Positions 9,631 through 17,322 of a stretch of 64,000 nucleotides of DNA are shown here, one piece after another. The DNA comes from Sphingomonas sp. dw_22 (GTDB lineage Bacteria > Pseudomonadota > Alphaproteobacteria > Sphingomonadales > Sphingomonadaceae). The notes under the pieces are model-generated. The model did not search any database and was not told where the DNA came from. It saw only the letters and a program-made list of their open reading frames with translations. Made by a program: the position numbers and the translations under genes. Position 1 is the stretch's first letter. The number at the start of each line of letters is the position of its first letter. The stretch is from assembly GCF_018449795.1 (NCBI RefSeq), contig NZ_JAAVVE010000020.1, positions 1 through 64,000 on the forward strand. The letters run 5' to 3'.

Positions 9631-10868
9631 GGCCGCTCCTCCCCATAAGTGATGGCGATGCGCACGGCGTCGCGCGCGACTTCGGCTTCGCGGTTGAGCA
9701 TCTCGACCTCGGCTTCGGCGAGCGCGAGCGTCGAGAGAAGCGCCGTGCCAAGATCGGTCTTGCCGCCGGCATAGCTGTCGCGATCCAGCTCGGCGCGGCG
9801 CTGGGCGAGCGGCACCAGCGTCTCGCGGGCATTGCGCAGCCGCTCGTGATGCATGGCATGATCGGCAAGGTCGGCGTCGAGCGCCGCGACCAGTTCGCGC
9901 CTGCCCGCCTCGCGATCGAACCGCGCCCGCTGGGCCTGGCTCGCGCTCGCGTCGATCTTCGGATTCTGGCGCCGGCCGGCGAACAGCGGCAGGTCGACCG
10001 ATACGCCCACCGAGGCAAGATCGCCGAACGCGGGATCGCGCCGCCCATAGGAAACCCCGACCCGCCAGTCCGGCCGCTTGTCGGCACGCGCCATGCGGAC
10101 ATCGGCATCGGCGGCGGCAATGCCGGCGTCGAACGCGCGCAGCGCAGGCAAGGTGTCGAGCCCGGCACGCAGCCGATCCGGATCGACCTCCGGCGCCGGC
10201 GGGTCGCCCATGACCTGCGGGTCGGGATCGCCGGTGTACCGCGCCAGCCTTGCGCGCGCCTGCGCGATCACCGCGACCATTTCGGCGCGGCGATCGGCGA
10301 CGGCGGCCCGGAGCTGCTCGGGCTCGAGCGCCTGGCTCGGCCGCGCGCTTCCCGAGGCGAGGCGCGCGGTCACCGTCTTCTGGAGATCGCCAAGGCTCGT
10401 CTCGAGCAGGCCGAGCTGGGCCAGCCGCCGCTCGCCATAATAGAGGTCGATCCAGGCGAGCGCGGTCTCGAGCCGGACGTTGCGCGCCTCGACCCGCTCG
10501 CCGGCCTCGGCCACGCCGATCTCAGCAGTGGCGCGCGCGGCCCGCGCATGGCGCTTGGCGAGATTGGGGAATTGCTGGCTGAACCCGATCGTCGGCATCG
10601 TGAAATCGTCACGCGTGAAGCTGCCCGCATTGGGTCCGGTCACCGGGAAATCGCGGATGCCGAAATCGAGCGTCGGATCGGGCAGGCGATCGGCCGCGAT
10701 CGCCGACGAACGCGCCGCATCGGTCGAGGCGGCGCGCGCCTTGAGGCTGGGGGCATTGGCGGCGGCGCGTTCGAGCGCCTCGGCATAGCTGATCGGATCG
10801 GCCAGCCCCGCCGACGGCAGCACGACGAGCGCGGTCCCCAGCAGCACCGGATACAGGGAGAGTCGCAT
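9627..10868 (-). CDS. cusC: CusC/TolC-type outer-membrane efflux channel
   Basis: A 413-residue outer-membrane efflux protein. A signal peptide (SLYPVLLGTALVVLPSAGLA) is followed by the two internal OEP repeats, marked by SYAEALERAAANAPSLKA at the start and by the long helices ending in LGTALLSTLALAEAEVEMLNREAE. It forms the outer-membrane exit duct for CusBA. The ATG at 10868 has a strong ribosome site (GAGGAGG). The open frame upstream of it is not conserved. Two small exported proteins precede it in the same orientation, 67 bp upstream, and are probably co-transcribed. Confidence 0.88.
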   Translation of the reverse strand: MRLSLYPVLLGTALVVLPSAGLADPISYAEALERAAANAPSLKARAASTDAARSSAIAADRLPDPTLDFGIRDFPVTGPNAGSFTRDDFTMPTIGFSQQFPNLAKRHARAARATAEIGVAEAGERVEARNVRLETALAWIDLYYGERRLAQLGLLETSLGDLQKTVTARLASGSARPSQALEPEQLRAAVADRRAEMVAVIAQARARLARYTGDPDPQVMGDPPAPEVDPDRLRAGLDTLPALRAFDAGIAAADADVRMARADKRPDWRVGVSYGRRDPAFGDLASVGVSVDLPLFAGRRQNPKIDASASQAQRARFDREAGRRELVAALDADLADHAMHHERLRNARETLVPLAQRRAELDRDSYAGGKTDLGTALLSTLALAEAEVEMLNREAEVARDAVRIAITYGEERP

Positions 10869-10935
10869 GGCAGCCTCCTCGAGAAGATCGACCGCCCGCG
10901 ACGCGCACCTAGGCGCCCGCCGCAGGCGGCGACCG

Positions 10936-11184
10936 TCAGCCCTTGTTGGAAGGCGCGGCGGACAGCATCCGCCGGTCGCTGCATTCAGGCATCGCCATGC
11001 AGGCGGCCATGCGCTTCCCCGTGTGCCGGGTAGCGCGTGCCGCCCACCATGCCTGCTGGGCCTGGCGTTCCTGCGCCGAGAGGGTTGGAACGCCCTTGCC
11101 GGAGAGCGCAGCGGACTGGGCATGGGCAGAGGGTGCGACGAATGTCGCCGCTGCCAGCATGGCAGCCATGATCGTCTTGATCAT
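10936..11184 (-). CDS. Small exported protein of unknown function, copper locus
   Basis: An 82-residue protein with a clear signal peptide (AAMLAAATFVAPSAHAQ). The mature part of about 60 residues contains QERQAQQAWWAARATR and a C-terminal region with two Cys and several Met (MAACMAMPECSDRRM), which could bind metal. I recognise no named family. The ATG at 11184 is preceded by AAGGA 8 bases upstream, a good ribosome site, so the gene is real despite its size. It lies between the Cys/His/Met-rich protein and cusC on the same strand, and a role in periplasmic copper handling is inferred from position only. Confidence 0.65.
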   Translation of the reverse strand: MIKTIMAAMLAAATFVAPSAHAQSAALSGKGVPTLSAQERQAQQAWWAARATRHTGKRMAACMAMPECSDRRMLSAAPSNKG

Positions 11185-11282
11185 CGTTCGAATCCTTGGA
11201 TGAATCTTGTCGATGCACGCGGATCGGTTCGTGGCCGCCGTCGAAGGACGGCGCAGCCGGTCAGCCGCGCGTGCGCGCAGGT

Positions 11283-11639
11283 TCAGCCAAGGAAGGCCGG
11301 TGGTTCCGGTTCCGGGGCGACATCGCGCCCGGTGAGGATGGTCGATGCCGGCCAGAAATCCGCCGCGGGGCTCCGAAGCGCGACCGCGGCCGGAGCGGCG
11401 GGCTCCTTCATCGCGAGTACCGCGGTGCACGCGGCCATCGCCAAACAGCCCGGCGCCTTGTCCTTGCCATTCTCATGGTGCGTCGGGCTGGACTGGGCCA
11501 TGTCGCAATCGGGCATGTCCGCCATCGCCGCCGGCTGGCTGTGCGTCATCAGGATGCACGGCGCGGCCAAAGCGACACCGTTCCCGGCAAGGCCGAACAA
11601 TATGCCCAGGCACAGGAGATGGCGAAGCAGCTTCAGCAC
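11283..11639 (-). CDS. Exported Cys/His/Met-rich small protein, copper locus
   Basis: A 118-residue protein starting with GTG and a hydrophobic N-terminal helix (LLCLGILFGLAGNGVALA). The mature part is rich in potential metal ligands: MTHSQPAAMADMPDCDMAQ, THHENGKDKAPGC, and a further Cys in AMAACTAV. The C-terminal third is Pro/Ala-rich. I do not recognise a named family; similar short proteins are often found at copper-resistance loci. An in-frame stop lies just upstream of the GTG, so no longer start exists, and the ribosome site is poor. It is the first gene of the cus operon; binding of copper in the periplasm is an inference. Confidence 0.6.
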   Translation of the reverse strand: MLKLLRHLLCLGILFGLAGNGVALAAPCILMTHSQPAAMADMPDCDMAQSSPTHHENGKDKAPGCLAMAACTAVLAMKEPAAPAAVALRSPAADFWPASTILTGRDVAPEPEPPAFLG

Positions 11640-11723
11640 GGGCTATTGATGCGCCGCACCATGGCGCGAGTCAATTCGCCGTGCATCCCGATTGACAATG
11701 CGCGTTTCCACGCGTTTGGACGG

Positions 11724-12488
11724 TCATTCGATTTCGACAGGCTTCACCCTCCTGTCCACCGCCACCATGACGAATTCGGCCGCCGCCGCACGGCGGCGGT
11801 CCCCGGTCAGCAGATTTTCGGCCCATAGCTCGACGCCGACGCGAACCGAGGTCCGCCCCGTCATCCTGATCCGCGCGACCAGGTCGATCATCTCGCCCTC
11901 ATGCACCGGGCTCACGAAATCGATACGGTCGGACGCCGCCATGACCATCACCGCGCGAGCATGCCGGGTCGAGGCGATGAAGGCGGCCTTGCCGAGCATC
12001 CGCAACGCGTCCCCGCCGAACAGCGTGCCGTAATGGTTGGTCTGCGGCGGGAAGACCATGTCGACCATATGGAGCGCGCCATCCTCGGCATCGGCGGATG
12101 CGGGGCCGAGCGGCGGCAGCGCCGGCCGTCCTCCCGCCTCCGTCACCGCTACCAGCGTGAACCGCCCCCGCGTGCACAGCCGCCGCTCGCCGCTGAGCAG
12201 CACCTCGGCGACCAGCTCGACCTCCACGTCGAGCGAGCGGGTGCCGACGCGCACCACACTCCCCGTCGCCTCGATCAGCTCGCCCTTGAGCGCCGGGGCG
12301 GCGAAATCGATCCGCTCGGAAGACGCCGTGACGAAGGGCGCCCGGCCATGGCGCGAGGCGGCGAGGAACGCCACCTTGTCCATGTGCGCGAGCGCCACGC
12401 CGCCGAACAGCGTGCCGTGATGGTTGGTGTCGCCCGGAAAGATCATGTCGATCAACCGGACGACGCCGCTGCCGGCAGCCATCGTCAT
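11724..12488 (-). CDS. Acyl-CoA thioesterase with two hotdog domains
   Basis: A 254-residue protein made of two hotdog thioesterase domains of the YciA/BFIT type. The duplicated signature is plain: NHHGTLFGG near residue 21 and NHYGTLFGG near residue 160, each followed by an ERIDF or DRIDF element and a conserved strand pair. Single-domain YciA relatives form dimers; here the dimer is built into one chain. It would hydrolyse acyl-CoA esters in the cytoplasm; chain-length preference is not readable. Its ATG overlaps the metE stop as ATGA (12485-12488), so it is translationally coupled to metE and placed under the same cobalamin riboswitch. Confidence 0.85.
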   Translation of the reverse strand: MTMAAGSGVVRLIDMIFPGDTNHHGTLFGGVALAHMDKVAFLAASRHGRAPFVTASSERIDFAAPALKGELIEATGSVVRVGTRSLDVEVELVAEVLLSGERRLCTRGRFTLVAVTEAGGRPALPPLGPASADAEDGALHMVDMVFPPQTNHYGTLFGGDALRMLGKAAFIASTRHARAVMVMAASDRIDFVSPVHEGEMIDLVARIRMTGRTSVRVGVELWAENLLTGDRRRAAAAEFVMVAVDRRVKPVEIE

Positions 12489-14788
12489 GCCGCCGCCATC
12501 GCCTCGACGCGCAAGGTCCGCGCGGCCTCGACCATCGCCTCGATCGCCGGCTTCACTTCCTCCCATCTGCGGGTCTTGAGCCCGCAATCGGGATTCACCC
12601 AAAGCTGTTCAGGCCGCAGATGCTGCTGGGCGAGGCGCATCAGCTGCACCATCTCCTCTCCGGACGGCACGCGCGGGGCATGGATGTCATAGACGCCCGG
12701 CCCGATCGCGCTCGGATAGCGATAGCGCGCGAAGCCTTCGAGCAGCTCCATCTGCGAGCGCGCGGTCTCGATCGAGATCACGTCAGTATCCATCGCGCCG
12801 ATCGAAGGCAGGATGTCGTTGAACTCCGAATAGCACATATGGGTGTGGATCTGGGTGGCATCGCCGACCCCCGCCGCCGAAAGCCGGAAACAGTCCACCG
12901 CCCAGTCGAGATACTGCTGCCAGTCGCGCTTGCGGAGCGGCAGTCCCTCGCGAAGGGCCGCTTCGTCGATCTGGATCGCCTTGCAGCCCGCAGCTTCGAG
13001 ATCGAGCACTTCGGCGCGGATCGCGAAGGCGATCTGCCGGCACGAGGCTTCGCGCGGCTGATCGTCGCGCACGAACGACCAGTTCAGGATCGTGACCGGG
13101 CCGGTGAGCATGCCTTTCACCGGCTTGCCGGTCAGCGACTGCGCGTAGCGCCACCATTCGACGGTCATCGGATCGGGCCGCGAGACGTCGCCATAGAGGA
13201 TCGGCGGACGCACGCAGCGCGAGCCATAGGACTGGACCCAGCCATTGACGGTGAAGGCGAAGCCCGAGAGCTGCTCGCCAAAATACTGGACCATGTCGTT
13301 GCGCTCGAACTCGCCGTGGACGAGCATGTCGAGCCCCACTTCCTCCTGCCAGCGGATCGCGCGCGCAGTCTCCTCGCGCAGGAACTGCTGGTACGCGGCG
13401 TCGTCCAGATGCCCGCGATTATGTTCGGCACGGGCATGGCGCACCTCGGCGGTCTGCGGGAAGGATCCGATCGTGGTGGTCGGGAATGCCGGAAGCCCGA
13501 GAACCTCCGCCTGGGCCAAGGCGCGGGTTTCATAGGCCGAATGCCGCTCGCGCATCGCCGGCGTGGCGGCCGCGACACGGGTGGAGACGTTCGCGTCATG
13601 GATGCGCGCCGATGTCAGGCGGTTCGCCGCGGCCTGCGCGGACGCGGCCAGCTCGACCGCGACGCTCGCGCGGCCCTCGTTGAGCGCGCGCTTGAGTATC
13701 GCCAGCTCCTCGATCTTCTGCACCGCGAAGGCGAGCCATTGCTTCACCTCGTCGTCGATCCTGCCCTCCAGCGCGAGATCAACGGGCACATGCAACAGCG
13801 AGCAGGACGGCGCGAGCACGATGTCCCGCCCCGCGGCGATCGGCTCCACGCGATCGAGGATGCGCTGCAGATCGCTGCGCCAGACATTGCGGCCGTCGAT
13901 CACGCCGAGCGACAGCAGCAGCGATCTGGGCGCGGCCTTGAGCACGCGATCGAGCTGGTCGGGCGCCCGCACCAGATCGATATGCAGCCCCGCCACCGGA
14001 AGCGAAGCAGCAAAAGTGAGATTGTCCTCAAGCCCGCCGAAATAGGTCGCCAGCATCAGCTTGACGCCGCAGCGCGTCAGCTTCGCATAGGCGCGGGTCA
14101 GCGCCTTGCGCTGCCGCTCGTCCAGATCAAGCACCAGCACCGGCTCGTCGATCTGCACCCATTCGGCGCCGGCATGCCCAAGATGGCCGAGGATGACGCT
14201 GTAGAGTCCCAGCACTTCATCGAGGAAGTCGAACGGATCGACGTCGCGGCCCTTGGCAAGACTCAGCCAGGTCACCGGGCCGAGCAGCACCGGCCGGGTC
14301 TCGAAACCCTGCGCCCTGGCCTCGCGATATTCGTCGACGATCTTCGATCCGTTCAGCGTGAGCTTCTGTCCGGCCACCAGCTCGGGCACCATATAGTGAT
14401 AATTGGTGTCGAACCATTTGGTCATCTCGCACGCCGTCAGGCTGGCATGCGCCTGGCCGCAGCCATCGTCCGTCGCGGTCGTGCCGCGCGCCATCGCGAA
14501 ATAGGTGGCGAGATCCGCCTCCCCCGCCCCGGCGCCGTAGCGATCCGGAATCGCACCCAGCATCACGCTGGTATCGAGGACGTGATCGTAGAGCGAGAAA
14601 TCGTTGGACGGCAGCCAATCGGCGCCCAGCGCCTTTTGCCGCGCCCATGCGGCGGTGCGCAGGCCCGATGCGGCGTCCTGCAATTCGGCTTCGGTCGATT
14701 TGCCCGACCAGTATTTCTCGAGCGCGAACTTCAGCTCCCGGCGCGGGCCGATGCGCGGGAATCCGAGCGTGGCAACAGTGGCAGTCAT
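12485..14788 (-). CDS. metE: Cobalamin-independent methionine synthase MetE
   Basis: A 767-residue enzyme that transfers a methyl group from 5-methyltetrahydropteroyltri-glutamate to homocysteine. The N-terminal barrel begins ATLGFPRIGPRRELKFAL. In the C-terminal catalytic barrel the zinc ligands are visible as IHTHMCYSEF (His and Cys) and VNPDCGLKTR (final Cys), along with TIGSFPQTAEVR at the domain start. An ATG three codons upstream at 14797 is an alternative start; neither has a strong ribosome site. The leader carries a cobalamin riboswitch, the classic arrangement in which B12 shuts off MetE when the B12-dependent enzyme can work. Confidence 0.95.
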   Translation of the reverse strand: MTATVATLGFPRIGPRRELKFALEKYWSGKSTEAELQDAASGLRTAAWARQKALGADWLPSNDFSLYDHVLDTSVMLGAIPDRYGAGAGEADLATYFAMARGTTATDDGCGQAHASLTACEMTKWFDTNYHYMVPELVAGQKLTLNGSKIVDEYREARAQGFETRPVLLGPVTWLSLAKGRDVDPFDFLDEVLGLYSVILGHLGHAGAEWVQIDEPVLVLDLDERQRKALTRAYAKLTRCGVKLMLATYFGGLEDNLTFAASLPVAGLHIDLVRAPDQLDRVLKAAPRSLLLSLGVIDGRNVWRSDLQRILDRVEPIAAGRDIVLAPSCSLLHVPVDLALEGRIDDEVKQWLAFAVQKIEELAILKRALNEGRASVAVELAASAQAAANRLTSARIHDANVSTRVAAATPAMRERHSAYETRALAQAEVLGLPAFPTTTIGSFPQTAEVRHARAEHNRGHLDDAAYQQFLREETARAIRWQEEVGLDMLVHGEFERNDMVQYFGEQLSGFAFTVNGWVQSYGSRCVRPPILYGDVSRPDPMTVEWWRYAQSLTGKPVKGMLTGPVTILNWSFVRDDQPREASCRQIAFAIRAEVLDLEAAGCKAIQIDEAALREGLPLRKRDWQQYLDWAVDCFRLSAAGVGDATQIHTHMCYSEFNDILPSIGAMDTDVISIETARSQMELLEGFARYRYPSAIGPGVYDIHAPRVPSGEEMVQLMRLAQQHLRPEQLWVNPDCGLKTRRWEEVKPAIEAMVEAARTLRVEAMAAA

Positions 14789-14854
14789 GGTCTTCATTAC
14801 CCCGATGAAGGGCGAGGCAGAGAACCAGACACAAGCAGACGCGGACCAAATCGC

Positions 14855-14881
14855 GCTGGCCGCAGCATGCAAGCGGCCAGC
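14855..14881 (-). other. Hairpin in the metE leader (expression platform)
   Basis: Arms of 9 bases (14855-14863 and 14873-14881) with a 9-base loop lie between the riboswitch aptamer and the metE start. The following bases on the transcript (GCGATTTGG) are not a U run, so it looks like a switching or Rho-assisted element more than a simple terminator. Confidence 0.5.
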
Positions 14882-14910
14882 CCGGACACCCCGCCGGTGG
14901 ACGTTATCGC

Positions 14911-15098
14911 GTCGGAGGCAGGTCTCCTGGCTCGCGGGTCGTCACGTCGGCCTGGCCTTCCCGGGGCGGACCCCAGTGACACTTCATGGCCGCCGCTCGC
15001 CGCTTACAGTTGCGGGGGCAGCGCCGGCATTGGACAGGCGTCCGCACCGGCTTCCCGTCTTAGCTCCGGCGCGCTTGCACGGCCGGAGAACCTTCGAC
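14911..15098 (-). promoter_or_regulatory. Cobalamin riboswitch upstream of metE
   Basis: Read on the minus strand the conserved cobalamin (AdoCbl/B12) elements occur in order: GGGAAGCCGGTG, CCCGCAACTGTAAGC, a CACTGGG block, GGGAAGGCC, and the B12 box GCCAGGAGACCTGCC near 14912-14935. The closing helix pairs GTCGAAGG (plus 15091-15098) with CCTCCGAC (plus 14911-14918). It ends about 120 bases before the metE ATG. Binding of cobalamin should lower expression of metE and the coupled thioesterase gene. Confidence 0.95.
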
Positions 15099-15104
15099 CC
15101 ATCA

Positions 15105-15133
15105 AGCATCGGCTCCCGGCGAGGCCGCGTCAA
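15105..15133 (-). promoter_or_regulatory. Predicted metE promoter
   Basis: TTGACG (plus 15128-15133) and GATGCT (plus 15105-15110) are spaced by 17 bases on the minus strand. The -10 part is weak, but the implied start near 15098 falls exactly at the first base of the riboswitch closing helix, which supports the call. Confidence 0.45.
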
Positions 15134-15138
15134 GCGGC

Positions 15139-15158
15139 ATATAAAGATTTCTTTATAT
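15139..15158. promoter_or_regulatory. Perfect AT-rich palindrome upstream of the metE promoter
   Basis: ATATAAAGA, TT, TCTTTATAT is a perfect 9-bp inverted repeat in otherwise GC-rich DNA. It is centred about 50 bp upstream of the predicted metE transcription start and 7 bp after the stop of the PepSY gene. An activator or repressor site is plausible; as RNA it would be a weak hairpin without a U tail. Confidence 0.45.
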
Positions 15159-15164
15159 CAGCTT

Positions 15165-16658
15165 TCAGATCCCCTCCACCGGGTAGGTGCGCGGAAGCAC
15201 GGTACGCACCGATCGGTAGAAGGCGGGCAATATGCCCGTCAGCCACAGCAGGATCATGCCGCAGAGCAGGATGCCGATATCCACCAGGAGCGCGATCGTC
15301 GAAGTCGTCCCCTCGGTCGCCATATGCAGGGTCGCCAGCGCCACACAGGCCACCGCGCCCGCGATGCGCAGCCCGCGCACGATCACGGCCGGACTCGCCA
15401 CCCACAGGCTCGCGACCAGGACCGCGATTACCCCGCCCCAATAGACCGGTAGCGGCGGCGCCCCCAGCATCGCCGCGATGGCGGTGCCGGCCCAGGCCGA
15501 CGGCTGGACCCAGATCAGCGCGCTCCACAGCCGCTCGAGCCGCGGCGCCGCGCGACCCTGCTCGCGCCGGCGCGCCAGCCAGATATTGCCGCCCGAGGCG
15601 ACGACGGTGCAAAGCCCGGTGCCCAGCAGGGCATAGATCAGCTTGAGCCAGATCCCGCCATAGGTGCCGTAATGGAGCGGCGTAATCATGCCGTAGATCC
15701 GCATGCCGACGCTGCCATCGGTATAGCCAGCCTTCCACACGAAGCGCCCGGCGCCGTCGAACGTCCAGGCCTCGGCGCGGGTCAGATGGCCGGGCGCCGC
15801 CACCGAGACGGTGACGCGCTGGCCGCGCGTGCCGACATCGTCATAATCGAGCGAGGTGACCAACGCGCCGGGAATGCGCGCGCCGATGAAGGCGATCATC
15901 GGCCGCACGTCCGCGAGCGGTGCCGGCCGCGCATCTTCCACCGCCTGCGGGCCGAGCAGCGCCGCGATCGCCTTCTCGGTATCTCCCTGGAAGGCGACAT
16001 AGGCGAGGACCATGATGATGAGCCCCGAAAGCCCGAGCAGCGATCCGGTGAGCGACACGATCAGGTGAAAGGGCAGCGCCCAGACCCCCACCCGGTTGTG
16101 GAGATCGGCATTGGCGAGCCGCTTCGATCCGCCCCAGCGCAGGCGGAAGGCGTCCTTGAGGATGCGGCGATGCGCGACCACGCCGGTAATCAGGCTCGCC
16201 AGCAGCAACGTGCCGACGATACCCACCAGATAGCGTCCGATAATCCCGAGGTTCAGGTTGAAATGCAGATCCTGGAGGAAGCTGGTCCAGGGCGTTTCCG
16301 GACGCGGCCCCAGCCGCCCTTCCGCATCGGCGTTCCAGATCCGGCTGCGGCCATGATCGAACGCGCTCGCGGTGAGGCGCGGCAGTTCGGGCGTCGGCGC
16401 CGTCACGAACATGTCGTGCGCGATCCCCTCGGCCTTTGCCGCGGCATAAGTGTTGGTCGCGACGCGCGCGAGCAGCTCGGGCGAGGCGCTGGCGACATGC
16501 GGACCGTGCGGCGTCTCCCACACCGCGAATTCGTCCGACAGCACGGCGAGCGTGCCCGACACGCAGAGCAGGAAGGTCACCGTGCCGAACAGCACGCCCA
16601 GCAGCGAATGGCTGTCGAGCACGGCGCGCGAGAAAGCGGGGCTGATGGATAGGCGCAT
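15165..16658 (-). CDS. PepSY-associated transmembrane protein, iron locus
   Basis: A 497-residue inner-membrane protein of the PepSY_TM family. Membrane helices are visible at about residues 18-40 (LLGVLFGTVTFLLCVSGTLAVL), 140-162, 190-215, and several in the C-terminal third. Conserved His residues flank the helices (LDSHSLLG, LQDLHFNLNLG, ITPLHYGTYGG), as in relatives that may act as ferric-siderophore reductases. That function is proposed for the family and not shown here. It lies 2 bp behind a small membrane protein gene, and the pair is divergent from a TonB-dependent receptor across a Fur-like site. Confidence 0.8.
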   Translation of the reverse strand: MRLSISPAFSRAVLDSHSLLGVLFGTVTFLLCVSGTLAVLSDEFAVWETPHGPHVASASPELLARVATNTYAAAKAEGIAHDMFVTAPTPELPRLTASAFDHGRSRIWNADAEGRLGPRPETPWTSFLQDLHFNLNLGIIGRYLVGIVGTLLLASLITGVVAHRRILKDAFRLRWGGSKRLANADLHNRVGVWALPFHLIVSLTGSLLGLSGLIIMVLAYVAFQGDTEKAIAALLGPQAVEDARPAPLADVRPMIAFIGARIPGALVTSLDYDDVGTRGQRVTVSVAAPGHLTRAEAWTFDGAGRFVWKAGYTDGSVGMRIYGMITPLHYGTYGGIWLKLIYALLGTGLCTVVASGGNIWLARRREQGRAAPRLERLWSALIWVQPSAWAGTAIAAMLGAPPLPVYWGGVIAVLVASLWVASPAVIVRGLRIAGAVACVALATLHMATEGTTSTIALLVDIGILLCGMILLWLTGILPAFYRSVRTVLPRTYPVEGI

Positions 16659-16660
16659 GC

Positions 16661-17236
16661 TCAGGCCCTCGGGATCATGGTGAAGCCGAAGCCGGCGCCG
16701 CCGATCGCCAGCAGGATCGCGGCAGGCACGCCGAGCCGCCGGTCGGCGACGGTCCAGCCGATGAATACCGCCCAGAGCGAAGGCACGATCAGGCCCGCGA
16801 GGATCAGCCGGGTCTGTTCGGCGAGCGGCGCACCGGTCGCGACGACGAAGGCGATCCCCATCGCCGCGAACATGCCGATCGGCCCAGCGATCAGGAATTT
16901 CGCCGCGCCGCGCAGCCGGCGATAGCGGGAAGCCGGCAGCGGCGGCACTTCACGTTCCCGTGGCGTGCGCGCTACGCGGCGCTCCATCCGCGACAGGATG
17001 AAGGCGAATCCAGCCAGCGCCGCCGTCTCGAGCGCGAGCGGAATCCCGATCTCCGCACCAAAACGCGCGATCCAGAGCCCGGCCGAGCCGATCCAGAAGC
17101 CGATCGCGGCCCAAGCGCGCGGCCCCCAGCGCCGCTCCCGCCATGCCGACCAGATCAGCAGGATTCCCCCAAGCGAGAGCGCCAGAGCCCCCAGCACGAT
17201 CACCGAATCGATCAAGTCCAAGCCCCCAATAGCCAT
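16661..17236 (-). CDS. Small polytopic membrane protein, unknown function
   Basis: A 191-residue protein with about five hydrophobic helices (SVIVLGALALSLGGILLIW, AWAAIGFWIGSAGLWI, ALETAALAGFAFILS, AGPIGMFAAMGIAFVV, and a C-terminal pair). I do not recognise a named family. The ATG at 17236 was chosen because the first membrane helix starts right after it; the longer frame to 17398 crosses the divergent promoter region. It is the first gene of a two-gene operon with the PepSY protein, divergent from the TonB receptor, so a part in iron acquisition is inferred. Confidence 0.65.
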   Translation of the reverse strand: MAIGGLDLIDSVIVLGALALSLGGILLIWSAWRERRWGPRAWAAIGFWIGSAGLWIARFGAEIGIPLALETAALAGFAFILSRMERRVARTPREREVPPLPASRYRRLRGAAKFLIAGPIGMFAAMGIAFVVATGAPLAEQTRLILAGLIVPSLWAVFIGWTVADRRLGVPAAILLAIGGAGFGFTMIPRA

Positions 17237-17250
17237 GGCGCCGCCATCTA

Positions 17251-17276
17251 TTGATAATGCAATTGACTCGCAACAG
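17251..17276. promoter_or_regulatory. Fur-like iron box between PepSY operon and TonB receptor
   Basis: TTGATAATG, 8 bases, TCGCAACAG. The left half holds the perfect hexamer-type GATAATG of Fur sites. The same two half-sites occur at 43737-43762 with the same 8-base spacing and at 52267-52287 with spacing reduced by 6. It sits between the divergent iron genes, 46 bp before the receptor ATG. Confidence 0.55.
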
Positions 17277-17322
17277 CATAAACGTCTAGCGGGCCGCTCG
17301 ATCGCAAACTTTGGGGGTCTGC

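Noticed and set aside
11185..11200. tRNA T-arm-like GTTCGAATCC
   Set aside because: No acceptor, D or anticodon arms can be formed around it; it is part of the ribosome-site region of the small exported protein gene.
12620..15646. A 1008-codon open frame on the plus strand
   Set aside because: It runs antisense to metE and straight through the cobalamin riboswitch; the sense-strand features are certain, so this is a shadow.
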